This document shows positions 9,059 through 17,052 of a stretch of DNA of 32,874 nucleotides, piece by piece. This DNA is from an uncultured Saprospiraceae bacterium (GTDB taxonomy: Bacteria; Bacteroidota; Bacteroidia; Chitinophagales; Saprospiraceae). How positions within the stretch are numbered: position 1 is the stretch's first letter; each line of letters begins with the position of its first letter. The stretch spans positions 1-32,874 of the forward strand of contig CALKJD010000148.1 in assembly GCA_937995755.1 (NCBI GenBank), read 5' to 3'. The notes below the pieces were generated by a model. That model did no database searches. It was not told the DNA's origin and saw nothing but the letters and a program-made list of their open reading frames with translations. Both the position numbers and the translations under genes were made by a program.

Positions 9059-9862
9059 TTACAGCTTCGCCACTTCCTTAAAAATGACGTAAATACCTAC
9101 TACCAATATAAACCATCCAAAGATAGATTTGAGATTTTCGGATTTAGTTCGCTTGGCTACTTGTACTCCTATCACAATACCAATAGCTGCAAGGATAGAA
9201 AATATAATTAAGAACTGCCAATCCATAGCGATCGTCTGAAGATCACCTAGAAAGCCAATGAATGACTTCATCATAATAATAAATAACGAAGTTCCGATTG
9301 CTATTTTCACTGGTAATCTAGTTAGAAAAATGAGTGCTGGTACTATAATGAATCCACCTCCTGCACCTACAAATCCTGTAAGCAATCCTATAATCAGACC
9401 TAAGACGACCGTAATTGCATTTTTGCTATTATTAATTTCTAAATTATCATCGTCATTAGATTTATTACGAATCATGGATATAGACGCCATTAACATCATG
9501 ACAGCAAAAAGCATCATTACAAATAAATCCTTAGTCAAATTAAAATCACCTACTCCCCATAATACGTCTGGAAGACTAGGCAAGATATACCTCCTAGTTA
9601 TGTATGTACCTATAAAAGATGGAATACCAAACAATAATCCTGTGCGTAGATCGATAGTCTTTTGTTGAAAATTTTTAAAGGTCCCAACCGTAGCCGCCGT
9701 ACCCACAACAAAAAGAGAATATGCGGTAGCGAGTACTGGTGCAATACCAAACATGTACACGAATATAGGAATGGTCAATATAGAGCCCCCACCACCGAGC
9801 AAGCCCATTACAAAACCTACAATCAATGCGCTTAAATACGGTAAGCCGTTCAAAAATTCCAT
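9059..9862 (-). CDS. TauE/SafE family permease (sulfite/sulfonate exporter-like)
   Basis: 267 residues, almost entirely hydrophobic, with about eight membrane segments arranged as two related halves. Each half starts with the family's glycine-rich signature: GLLGGGGSILTIP near the N-terminus and GFVGAGGGFIIVP near the middle. Family members move anions such as sulfite, sulfoacetate or thiosulfate across the inner membrane; the substrate here cannot be told from sequence. No sulfur-metabolism gene is nearby. The start at 9862 puts the first helix directly at the N-terminus, as is usual for the family. Confidence 0.87.
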   Translation of the reverse strand: MEFLNGLPYLSALIVGFVMGLLGGGGSILTIPIFVYMFGIAPVLATAYSLFVVGTAATVGTFKNFQQKTIDLRTGLLFGIPSFIGTYITRRYILPSLPDVLWGVGDFNLTKDLFVMMLFAVMMLMASISMIRNKSNDDDNLEINNSKNAITVVLGLIIGLLTGFVGAGGGFIIVPALIFLTRLPVKIAIGTSLFIIMMKSFIGFLGDLQTIAMDWQFLIIFSILAAIGIVIGVQVAKRTKSENLKSIFGWFILVVGIYVIFKEVAKL

Positions 9863-10091
9863 ACATTAACTTATTTTAACATCTATAAACAACTAAAAAC
9901 AAGAACTTTAACCTACTTTTACAACTTCCAACTTTGCCAATAATAGACAATTGTACATTACAAGTATTTCTACTCTATTACAAGTGACAAGTAGCGGCTA
10001 TAATTGCATTAAATAAAGTACTTAGGCCCCAATATAAGTAACCTACTTGCTAAATCGATACTCTCGACAAATTTCTTATTTGGGTAAATAA

Positions 10092-10099
10092 TACTTTTA
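10092..10099 (+). promoter_or_regulatory. Possible -7 promoter box for the 150-residue exported protein
   Basis: TACTTTTA differs from TAnnTTTG in the last base only and lies 24 nt before the ATG at 10124, the same distance as for the MerR gene. No -33 element is seen at the expected distance. Confidence 0.35.
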
Positions 10100-10123
10100 T
10101 GTTAATCATAAATATTATACCTT

Positions 10124-10576
10124 ATGAAAAAACTATTAATTGGTCTTATTTTCATACTTACCACTAGTATTATACCCTCTTCTGGGCTAAACAGCCAAAC
10201 ACAATCAATTGACATAAATGGGCCCCATTACGATGTCAAAACTACTAATACTTCAGATAGATATTCCATGCGACTAGACTTTATGACTGAATCTCAAATA
10301 GATGCAGTCATACAATCAGGTGTAATCGGTTTGGATGAATTATGCAGTTATACTATGGGATGCAAATCGAGAAAAGACATCGTTCTCAATGAAGGCGATA
10401 AGATTCAACTTTTTAAAGATGATAGAATAAAAAGTGTGGAACTTATCAAAATAGAATCTGGAAAAAAAACTACTATAGCTAGTGCTACTAATACGGAAGC
10501 TCAGAGTTTTATCTTAGTTCCTCAGACAATCTCTCGAGAAAATATTGATTCATACATGTTGCTCATATTGAAGTAA
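10124..10576 (+). CDS. Hypothetical exported protein, 150 residues
   Basis: Residues 1-25 form a signal peptide (MKKLLIGLIFILTTSIIPSS...). The mature part is about 125 residues with alternating hydrophobic/polar runs suggestive of a small beta-rich domain (DKIQLFKDDRIKSVELIKIE, SFILVPQTISRENID). Two cysteines (LCSYTMGCKS) could form a disulfide. I recognise no family. The gene stands alone: its own possible promoter is upstream and a strong terminator directly follows. Confidence 0.65.
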   Translation: MKKLLIGLIFILTTSIIPSSGLNSQTQSIDINGPHYDVKTTNTSDRYSMRLDFMTESQIDAVIQSGVIGLDELCSYTMGCKSRKDIVLNEGDKIQLFKDDRIKSVELIKIESGKKTTIASATNTEAQSFILVPQTISRENIDSYMLLILK

Positions 10577-10606
10577 GTTTATAATCAAGAAAAACGAAAA
10601 TAACAA

Positions 10607-10642
10607 AGCCTCCTTCAATAAAATGAAGGAGGCTCTTTTTTT
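10607..10642 (+). terminator. Rho-independent terminator
   Basis: An 11-bp perfect stem AGCCTCCTTCA / TGAAGGAGGCT (10607-10617 with 10624-10634), loop ATAAAA, then a run of seven T (10636-10642). It ends the 150-residue protein gene. Confidence 0.9.
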
Positions 10643-10809
10643 GCTAGATAACTTAATGTTATCAATACTTTCTCAGCTATCTATTTGACAGCTTTGAAAG
10701 GACATTTGAGAAACAAGTACTAACTATTCATAATGGTAATCCGCCCTTGGATATGCTACTATTCCAATGCATTCATTGAGATAAAGTTGGGTCTTCTTAT
10801 ATCTCTGAA

Positions 10810-12999
10810 TCACCTAAGGATTATAATCTTTTGAGCACCTAAATCTATATTTCCTGAATACAGTTTTACTATATACATTCCTACTTTTAAGTCTGATACT
10901 TCTATTCTTTTATTGTGATCGTTTACTCCACCAGTCCTTACAATTTTAGCATCTAAATCATAGAGCTCAAACCGTAAGTTCTGGTAGCTGTCTGGGATGT
11001 TAACAGCAATAATATCGGATGCCGGATTAGGGTAAATACCGTATATATCTGAGAGTAAATTATCATTAGAGAGTACCATTTGCACAAAATTAGATCCTAC
11101 TTCTCTTCTCACCACATTAGTTATAATAGGATCATTGAAATCAAAATAGATATCCGCTGAATTATCGATGATGGTACCATCTACATTATCTGCTTTCTGC
11201 TGCAGGGTAAAAGCTACGAACCCATTAGATGCTGGTTCATTGGTCGTTGAATCTGGCAATAATATATTATCAAATCTAAACGTAAGTGTGCGATCCTCTT
11301 CCAGACTGTATGTATAATCATGACTAGCACTTCCAACCCTGAGTGTAGATAAATCTAGATACTCAGATATCTTATCAGCAACTACAACTGTAAATGCGGT
11401 ATCCGTTCCAGTATTCTGAAATCTAATCATATAGTCAAGTCCTACATAGTTTTCTATAAGGTCCGTATCTTGATATCCCTTTGGCCATGCTTGCTTATCA
11501 TTAGGATCGTAAGAACCGACATTCTCCATACAATGTGTATCATAGAATGGGTTAGCATCAAATTCACTAAACATAGTAACGTAACCTAGTGAGAACGAAC
11601 CTTCATCATTGAGTCCACATGCTTCAATAGCCTGACTAATCATCTCTTCATATGGATAATCTGATGGCTGCTCTAGTATCACTCTGTATGTACTTCCATT
11701 GGCTTCAAATGCAATCTCATATGCTTCCTGTGCATCTAATAACACTTCATCTTCAGAGCGCATTACTTGATCTTCTACTACTATAAAGCCTGAGGTTTGG
11801 TCCATCGCTCCATCACCAATATTAGTAATAATAAACCTAATCGAATCACCTTCACAAACTCCCTCAATACTTAGTTCTGCTCCAGACCAATTGGGATCTA
11901 TGCTACATCTTTCATTAGGGTAGATGCTAGCTGTAGTACAATGTGTTTGACCAAGTACTGTATTATCACAATTAACAACAACTTTGATATGAAACTTACC
12001 ACTATCATTAGATGCTACGTCTCCCAAATCTACTGTAAGCGTATGATTACTTACATCATAGGTAGCATCTGCCACAGAAGTACTGACATAATCTAAATTA
12101 TCATCTAATTGCACTACTACAGATCCATCTTCAGCAACACCAGATCCTTGATTCTGCCATTCTACAAAATATGTATTTTCAAAGCACCTTCTTAGTCTTG
12201 GAGTATATATATCCACAAGCATCAAAGGACAATCTATTTGCGACTGAGCTAAGAAAGATTGTTCTACTTGATCATCATTACTAGTCACAGAAATACTATA
12301 GGTTTCTTGACACATCTGCCATGTGTGATTCGGCGATTGGACAGTCACTTCATAATCACCTATAGGTAATAATGCACTATATTCTCCTTCCTCATTAGTA
12401 GTTCTATATATCTCATTGGCATCACTTATAAAAGCCACAATCCATCCTGACAATGGCGTGTCTTCTGAATCAATATCACAATTAGAATCAATATCATTTA
12501 ATACGGAACCTGATATTTGACCACCTTCAAACAATGTCGTATTATTAGTAAGTTCAACACATGCTGCTTGATCCAGAATAACAATTTCTGTTTCAAAAAA
12601 TGATTCTTCGATTCTCACATTAGGATCTCCAACACCCACTATCTCAAAATAAGCATCGAACAGTGATTCTCCATCTGGTAGAAACTCAATAGACGGAAAT
12701 GTAGAAGTTGTAAATATTAATCTAACCCAACTATCTGATTGATTGTAGACTATCTGATTTTCATTTCCAATATTAAATGAATAGTCTTTGAGCTTCACAA
12801 CAGTATTGTCCCAACTCACTTGCATCTGTACTGCAGAGATATTATTAAAGTTTTCAACCTGCACTTCCGTCTTCAAATCGCCAAAGGCTACTTCACTGAC
12901 TACATCTAATCTAATGGTATCGCATTGGGACATTGCAAACAGGGATTGCATTAGTATGGATAGGGTAATGATTATGCTTTTCATGTTATAATTTTTCAT
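10810..12999 (-). CDS. T9SS-secreted protein with cohesin-like N-terminus and DUF7619-type domain
   Basis: 729 residues. The signal peptide is MKNYNMKSIIITLSILMQS...AMSQ; an ATG at residue 6 (12984) is an equally possible start. Residues about 28-155 resemble a cohesin-like beta-sandwich (VQMQVSWDNTVVKLKDYSF). Residues 165-235 look like an SdrD-B/Cna-B repeat (GSVLNDIDSNCDIDSEDTPL). DUF11/CARDB-like repeats follow at about 255-470. A DUF7619-type domain begins at GSYDPNDKQAWPKG (about 493) and contains the SADIYFDFNDPIITN block. The last ~79 residues are a T9SS type A sorting domain (YPNPASD ... AQKIIILR). It is an outer-surface or released protein; the role is unknown. It shares domain types with the 1953-residue protein but is not adjacent to it. 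Confidence 0.85.
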   Translation of the reverse strand: MKNYNMKSIIITLSILMQSLFAMSQCDTIRLDVVSEVAFGDLKTEVQVENFNNISAVQMQVSWDNTVVKLKDYSFNIGNENQIVYNQSDSWVRLIFTTSTFPSIEFLPDGESLFDAYFEIVGVGDPNVRIEESFFETEIVILDQAACVELTNNTTLFEGGQISGSVLNDIDSNCDIDSEDTPLSGWIVAFISDANEIYRTTNEEGEYSALLPIGDYEVTVQSPNHTWQMCQETYSISVTSNDDQVEQSFLAQSQIDCPLMLVDIYTPRLRRCFENTYFVEWQNQGSGVAEDGSVVVQLDDNLDYVSTSVADATYDVSNHTLTVDLGDVASNDSGKFHIKVVVNCDNTVLGQTHCTTASIYPNERCSIDPNWSGAELSIEGVCEGDSIRFIITNIGDGAMDQTSGFIVVEDQVMRSEDEVLLDAQEAYEIAFEANGSTYRVILEQPSDYPYEEMISQAIEACGLNDEGSFSLGYVTMFSEFDANPFYDTHCMENVGSYDPNDKQAWPKGYQDTDLIENYVGLDYMIRFQNTGTDTAFTVVVADKISEYLDLSTLRVGSASHDYTYSLEEDRTLTFRFDNILLPDSTTNEPASNGFVAFTLQQKADNVDGTIIDNSADIYFDFNDPIITNVVRREVGSNFVQMVLSNDNLLSDIYGIYPNPASDIIAVNIPDSYQNLRFELYDLDAKIVRTGGVNDHNKRIEVSDLKVGMYIVKLYSGNIDLGAQKIIILR

Positions 13000-13171
13000 C
13001 TTTTTGAAATTCTAATTGAGTTTGGGTATTTGTATTTGAGCTCTTTTATCTACTTGATAATGTAAAGATGAGCCTTAGTCATGCATTCGCTGCATACAAT
13101 AATACTAATTTGTACAAATAAAAAGACACATACAAAATATATAACATGCTATTATACAATCAATTAAATTA

Positions 13172-13179
13172 TATATTTG
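13172..13179 (+). promoter_or_regulatory. -7 promoter box upstream of the helical hypothetical gene
   Basis: TATATTTG matches TAnnTTTG exactly. It lies 15 nt before the ATG at 13195, predicting a leader of about 10 nt. An in-frame TTG at 13177 lies inside this box, which argues against it as a start codon. Confidence 0.55.
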
Positions 13180-13194
13180 TATTTAATATCGTTT

Positions 13195-14583
13195 ATGAAA
13201 AACTCAAAAATATACCAAGCGATTACAACTTTAAATGACTCAGAGCTAAAATCTCTTAGAAAGTGTCTTGGCAGTGAGTTATTTAAAGCTAGCAAAGAGC
13301 AGCTGTTGACCTTCGACTTGATCGCTAAATCGGAACGCAGTCATAAAGCTATTTCTAGATTGGACATCAACACGCATATATATAACAATGGTGAGAGTGA
13401 CACGTATATCCGAAATGTATTAAGTGGCCTTTTTAGATTAGTAGAAAAATGGATCGTGATTCAAAACGCCATCAATGACGAAACTTACATAAATAAGACA
13501 CTCCTCAAGCATTATAGAAATCAAGACCAACACAAGCTTTTTAACTCACATATCAACAAAGCTAAAATCCAATCTCAAACTCTCAAGAATGCAGAATCAA
13601 TAGATCAGCACTATGAAATACTGCTGGAGGAGTACAATTTTAAATCTTCACACACACGTACCCAAAATCTCAATATCCAAGAACTTCTAGACATATTAGA
13701 TATAGGGTATTTAGCCAAAAAACTAAGACAAGTCTGCTTCAGTATAGCCCACCAATCCGTAAGTGGTAATACATACGACAAAGGATTACTAGATAGAGTT
13801 ATCGCAGAAATAGAAAGTAACAAATACAAAGATCAGCCGGCCATCACATTATATCACTCAGCGATGCTGATGCTCTCCTACCCTCTAGAGAGTGAGCATT
13901 TCGTATCATTCAAAGCGAACCTAGACGATAATAGTCAATACTTTCCAGATGAAGAGTTGAGATCACTATATCTATTTGCGATCAATCAATGTATACGAAT
14001 GATCAACCGTGGTGAAATACAATATGGTAGAGAATGCCTTGGATTATATCACACCGCGCTAGAAAAAGGTTACTTCTTACTAGATGGATATTTATCTCGA
14101 TTTACTTATAACAATGTAGCCGCTATAGCTATCAAAGTAGGTGATTTTGATTGGGCAGAAGAGTTTAGCAATGAGTATAAATCTTACCTCAGATCTGACG
14201 AAATAGAGAGCTCCTACCACCTTAATCTTGCGCATGTCAATTACCATAAAAAGAACTATGATGATGCATTGGCATCTTTGCAAATAGTCGATTTCTCTGA
14301 CCACTTATTCAACCTAGCGGCGAAGACGATACAGATGAAAATATATTATGAAACTGAGGAGTATAACTTGCTAGACTCTCACTTAGACGCGATGCAGATG
14401 TATCTCCTTAGAAAGAAGGTTATTGGTTACCATAAGAACAATTATAAGAATGTGATTCGATATACTAAGCGCTTAGTAAAATGCAATCCATACGATAAAT
14501 CTGAGAAAAGTGAATTGTCAAAACTAGTAAGAAATGAAGAAATACTTTCCGAAAAAAAATGGATGTTAAAGCATCTAGAATAA
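13195..14583 (+). CDS. Unrecognised all-helical protein, 462 residues
   Basis: I set the start at the ATG 13195 (MKNSKIYQAITTLNDSEL) because the longer reading frame begins at a TTG buried in the -7 promoter box. The protein has no signal peptide or membrane segment, so it is cytoplasmic. It is predicted almost wholly alpha-helical. The C-terminal half has TPR-like pairs with regularly spaced Tyr/Leu/Ala (YHKKNYDDALASLQIVDF, NLLDSHLDAMQMYLL), suggesting a protein-protein scaffold. The N-terminus (TLNDSELKSLRKCLGSELF) could be a separate small domain. I cannot name a family. It is convergent with ligD, with 7 nt between the stop codons and no visible terminator. Confidence 0.75.
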   Translation: MKNSKIYQAITTLNDSELKSLRKCLGSELFKASKEQLLTFDLIAKSERSHKAISRLDINTHIYNNGESDTYIRNVLSGLFRLVEKWIVIQNAINDETYINKTLLKHYRNQDQHKLFNSHINKAKIQSQTLKNAESIDQHYEILLEEYNFKSSHTRTQNLNIQELLDILDIGYLAKKLRQVCFSIAHQSVSGNTYDKGLLDRVIAEIESNKYKDQPAITLYHSAMLMLSYPLESEHFVSFKANLDDNSQYFPDEELRSLYLFAINQCIRMINRGEIQYGRECLGLYHTALEKGYFLLDGYLSRFTYNNVAAIAIKVGDFDWAEEFSNEYKSYLRSDEIESSYHLNLAHVNYHKKNYDDALASLQIVDFSDHLFNLAAKTIQMKIYYETEEYNLLDSHLDAMQMYLLRKKVIGYHKNNYKNVIRYTKRLVKCNPYDKSEKSELSKLVRNEEILSEKKWMLKHLE

Positions 14584-14590
14584 TAAATTC

Positions 14591-16939
14591 TTAACCTAAC
14601 TCTTCCTCGTCTAATGGAATCATTGCTTTGTACACTGGCTCTCTATAAGTACCATTTTCTGTCATGCTCGCATACTTTACTTTGATCGTATATGCTTCCT
14701 CAACCCAAACCGTTTCTGACTCTTGATCAATTTTATCTTTGATCGGTTTCTTTACTTTTTTTAAAGCCTTGAGTTTAGAGAATATTTCCTTCATCATAGT
14801 TTGATCATAACCAGTTCCTACCTTACCCATATAAGAGTAATTACCTTCATCAATCTTTGCCAAATGCAATGATCCGAATGATCCTGATCGATCTCCTTTA
14901 CCTTTAGTATATCCAATAAGTGTAGCTTCATCATCATGTCTCACTTTGACTTTGAGCCAATGTTCGGATCGTTTGCCATCTACATATCTTGCGCCTCGCT
15001 TCTTAGCCATGATACCTTCTAGACCCATCGACTCTGCAGCAGCGAATAATCCTTCACCATCTTCAAAAGTGTTGCTATATCTAAGGTGCTCCCTATCATT
15101 GAATAAAGTGCGAAGCCACTCTCTGCGCCTCTCTACTGGTAGGTTGCAGATATTGACACCGTCTATTACCATGCAATCAAAGGCATATAATGATGTTTTG
15201 ATTCTCTTGCTTGCACGCTCAATAGAATTCTTACTAGAAGTATGCATTCTGCTGATCACTTTTGCAAAATTAGGTGCACCATTAGCATCTAATGCTACGA
15301 TCTCTCCATCGATAACTGCGCTATGACTCATTTCATCTTTGAGTTGCTCGACTATCAATGGAAATCGTTCCGTTATGTCTCTTCCACTTCTGCTCAATAG
15401 CTTCACTTCATCATGCCAGATCGATGCTACAACCCTTATTCCGTCCCACTTCACTTCATAGAAATAATCATTTTTATCAGGCACTTTTTTGGACATACTA
15501 GCAAGCATAGGCTTTACTTTATAATTCCCAAAATCTAAATCTTGCTTCGTACTTAAGAGCCATTGTTTATCTCTAGTTTTCACAAGTGTAAACGTTCCTT
15601 TAATCAGTTTACCCTTTAGCGTAAATGTAATTTTCTTTGTCGTTTGTTCTACTATTTCATATTTACCAGAATCAAAAATCCACATGGTTCCTCCTCCATA
15701 TTCACCTTTGGGTATTACACCTTGAAAAGTGAGATACTTGACTGGATGAGGCTCTGTTTCTATGGCCAACCTCTTGACTCCATTGCGCGATGGGAATCCT
15801 TTTGGTATCGCCCAAGATAGCAACACACCACCCTGCTCTAGTCGCAAATCATAATGCAAACTACTGGCGTCATGCAACTGAATTACAAATCGATCATCAT
15901 TACCAGCAACTGGCTCTGCACTTGGTTCATTTGTCTTTTTAAAATTACGCTTCTTATCATAGTTCGATAATTTTTCAGACACTTCAGGATCTATAACAAT
16001 TTCATCTACAACAGGTTTCTCATTAAGGGCTTGCGATTTACTTATTTCCTTTCTGACAGTATGTAATTCAGAAGCAAACTCATAATAATTGGCCCATGGA
16101 TCTCCTTCCTCTTTCAGGTAATCCATAATCGTTCTTACATTCCACTGCTTTGAAGTCTCTACTTGATCCATAAGCTCCCATCGAAATGGTGTGGAAATTG
16201 GGGCACCCTCTCTAGCTCTAGTTGTATATGGCGCTGCACAAGTTTGAGATTTGTGATTGCGATAAATATCTAGTAAAACTTTTCCTTTACGCTTCTTTTT
16301 GGTCATACCTAAAGTGGTAATATCCTTATGCGCTGCTACATACTCTTGAGATATCTTTTTAAAGGCATCAAAGACTTTATCTGTAGTCTGATCCACTACT
16401 AGTGGAATATAAATATGTAAGCCTTTGCTTCCACTCGTTTTGACAAAAGCATGATATCCATAACCTTCAAGAAACTCTTTTAAGGACAAGGCTAATTCCT
16501 TTACCCTATCAAATCCAAAACTTGGCGAAGGGTCTAGATCAAAAATGAATTGATCTGGCTTATCCATATGATTGGCTTTAACTTGCATTGGGTGCAGATC
16601 CAGTGCTGCCAGATTTGCTGTCCAAGCCAGCGTAGCAACTTCATCGGCAAGTATATACCTAATGGTATCATTCTCATGACTTACTTGGACATCAGGAATC
16701 CAATCAGGTGTCCATGTAGGCTTATTCTTTGAGTAGAATCTATTCCCATTTATACCATCAGGAAATCTAATCATAGTAAGTGGCCTATCTGCTAGATGCT
16801 GCAATGCATAGGGCGCTAACTGTATATAAGTCTGTATCAGCTCCGCTTTGGTAACACCAAGACTGGGATAAAGCACTTTATCCAGATTGGTAAGCTTCAG
16901 CTTTCTACCTTCTATGTTAGTAATTATTTCTTTGGACAC
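14591..16939 (-). CDS. ligD: Multifunctional DNA ligase D (POL-PE-LIG)
   Basis: 782 residues with all three LigD modules. The N-terminal primase/polymerase domain (about 1-290) has LTNLDKVLYP, the metal motif FDLDPS, SGSKGLHIYIPL and APYTTRAREGAPISTPF. The 3'-phosphoesterase domain (about 345-465) has QLHDASSLHYDLRLE, SWAIPKG and EPHPVKYLTFQGVIPKGEYG, keeping the catalytic His/Asp/Arg set. The ATP-dependent ligase domain (about 475-782) has the nucleotidyl-lysine motif YEVKWDGIR (Lys near 497), SRSGRDITERFP, VIDGEIVALD, EGIMAKKRG and WLKVKVR. By family knowledge it fills, trims and seals double-strand break ends in non-homologous end joining with Ku; no ku gene is in this window. The start is GTG. 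It is divergent from pepD. Confidence 0.95.
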   Translation of the reverse strand: MSKEIITNIEGRKLKLTNLDKVLYPSLGVTKAELIQTYIQLAPYALQHLADRPLTMIRFPDGINGNRFYSKNKPTWTPDWIPDVQVSHENDTIRYILADEVATLAWTANLAALDLHPMQVKANHMDKPDQFIFDLDPSPSFGFDRVKELALSLKEFLEGYGYHAFVKTSGSKGLHIYIPLVVDQTTDKVFDAFKKISQEYVAAHKDITTLGMTKKKRKGKVLLDIYRNHKSQTCAAPYTTRAREGAPISTPFRWELMDQVETSKQWNVRTIMDYLKEEGDPWANYYEFASELHTVRKEISKSQALNEKPVVDEIVIDPEVSEKLSNYDKKRNFKKTNEPSAEPVAGNDDRFVIQLHDASSLHYDLRLEQGGVLLSWAIPKGFPSRNGVKRLAIETEPHPVKYLTFQGVIPKGEYGGGTMWIFDSGKYEIVEQTTKKITFTLKGKLIKGTFTLVKTRDKQWLLSTKQDLDFGNYKVKPMLASMSKKVPDKNDYFYEVKWDGIRVVASIWHDEVKLLSRSGRDITERFPLIVEQLKDEMSHSAVIDGEIVALDANGAPNFAKVISRMHTSSKNSIERASKRIKTSLYAFDCMVIDGVNICNLPVERRREWLRTLFNDREHLRYSNTFEDGEGLFAAAESMGLEGIMAKKRGARYVDGKRSEHWLKVKVRHDDEATLIGYTKGKGDRSGSFGSLHLAKIDEGNYSYMGKVGTGYDQTMMKEIFSKLKALKKVKKPIKDKIDQESETVWVEEAYTIKVKYASMTENGTYREPVYKAMIPLDEEELG

Positions 16940-17001
16940 TTCTTATATATTCCAATAGTTATGCCTAAGATACTAAATCAATAATTATCGCTTGAGGCTT
17001 C

Positions 17002-17028
17002 ATACGATAGAATAGAGTCGTATCTTGT
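17002..17028 (+). promoter_or_regulatory. Possible pepD promoter with overlapping inverted repeat
   Basis: TATCTTGT (17021-17028) is near the TAnnTTTG -7 box and lies 24 nt before the pepD GTG start. A 6-bp inverted repeat, ATACGA (17002-17007) and TCGTAT (17018-17023), overlaps its 5' half and could be an operator. Both parts are weak. Confidence 0.25.
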
Positions 17029-17052
17029 CGATTCAAACAATAACAATACAAC

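Noticed and set aside
9258..9668. 136-codon reading frame on the plus strand
   Set aside because: Lies wholly antisense to the TauE/SafE permease and reads as its shadow (runs of I, P, N, S); no start context.
10647..10663. Hairpin GATAAC-TTAAT-GTTATC as terminator of the 729-residue protein gene
   Set aside because: Only 6 bp, AT-rich and without a T-run on the minus strand.
66..12999. A cellulosome-like degradation system
   Set aside because: Dockerin and cohesin-like modules are present, but there is no glycoside hydrolase or carbohydrate-binding module in the window.
13177..13194. TTG start for the helical hypothetical protein
   Set aside because: The TTG is part of the -7 box TATATTTG; the ATG at 13195 has the A-rich context of other starts.
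14946..15326. 126-codon plus-strand reading frame inside ligD
   Set aside because: Antisense to the intact ligase domain with diagnostic motifs.
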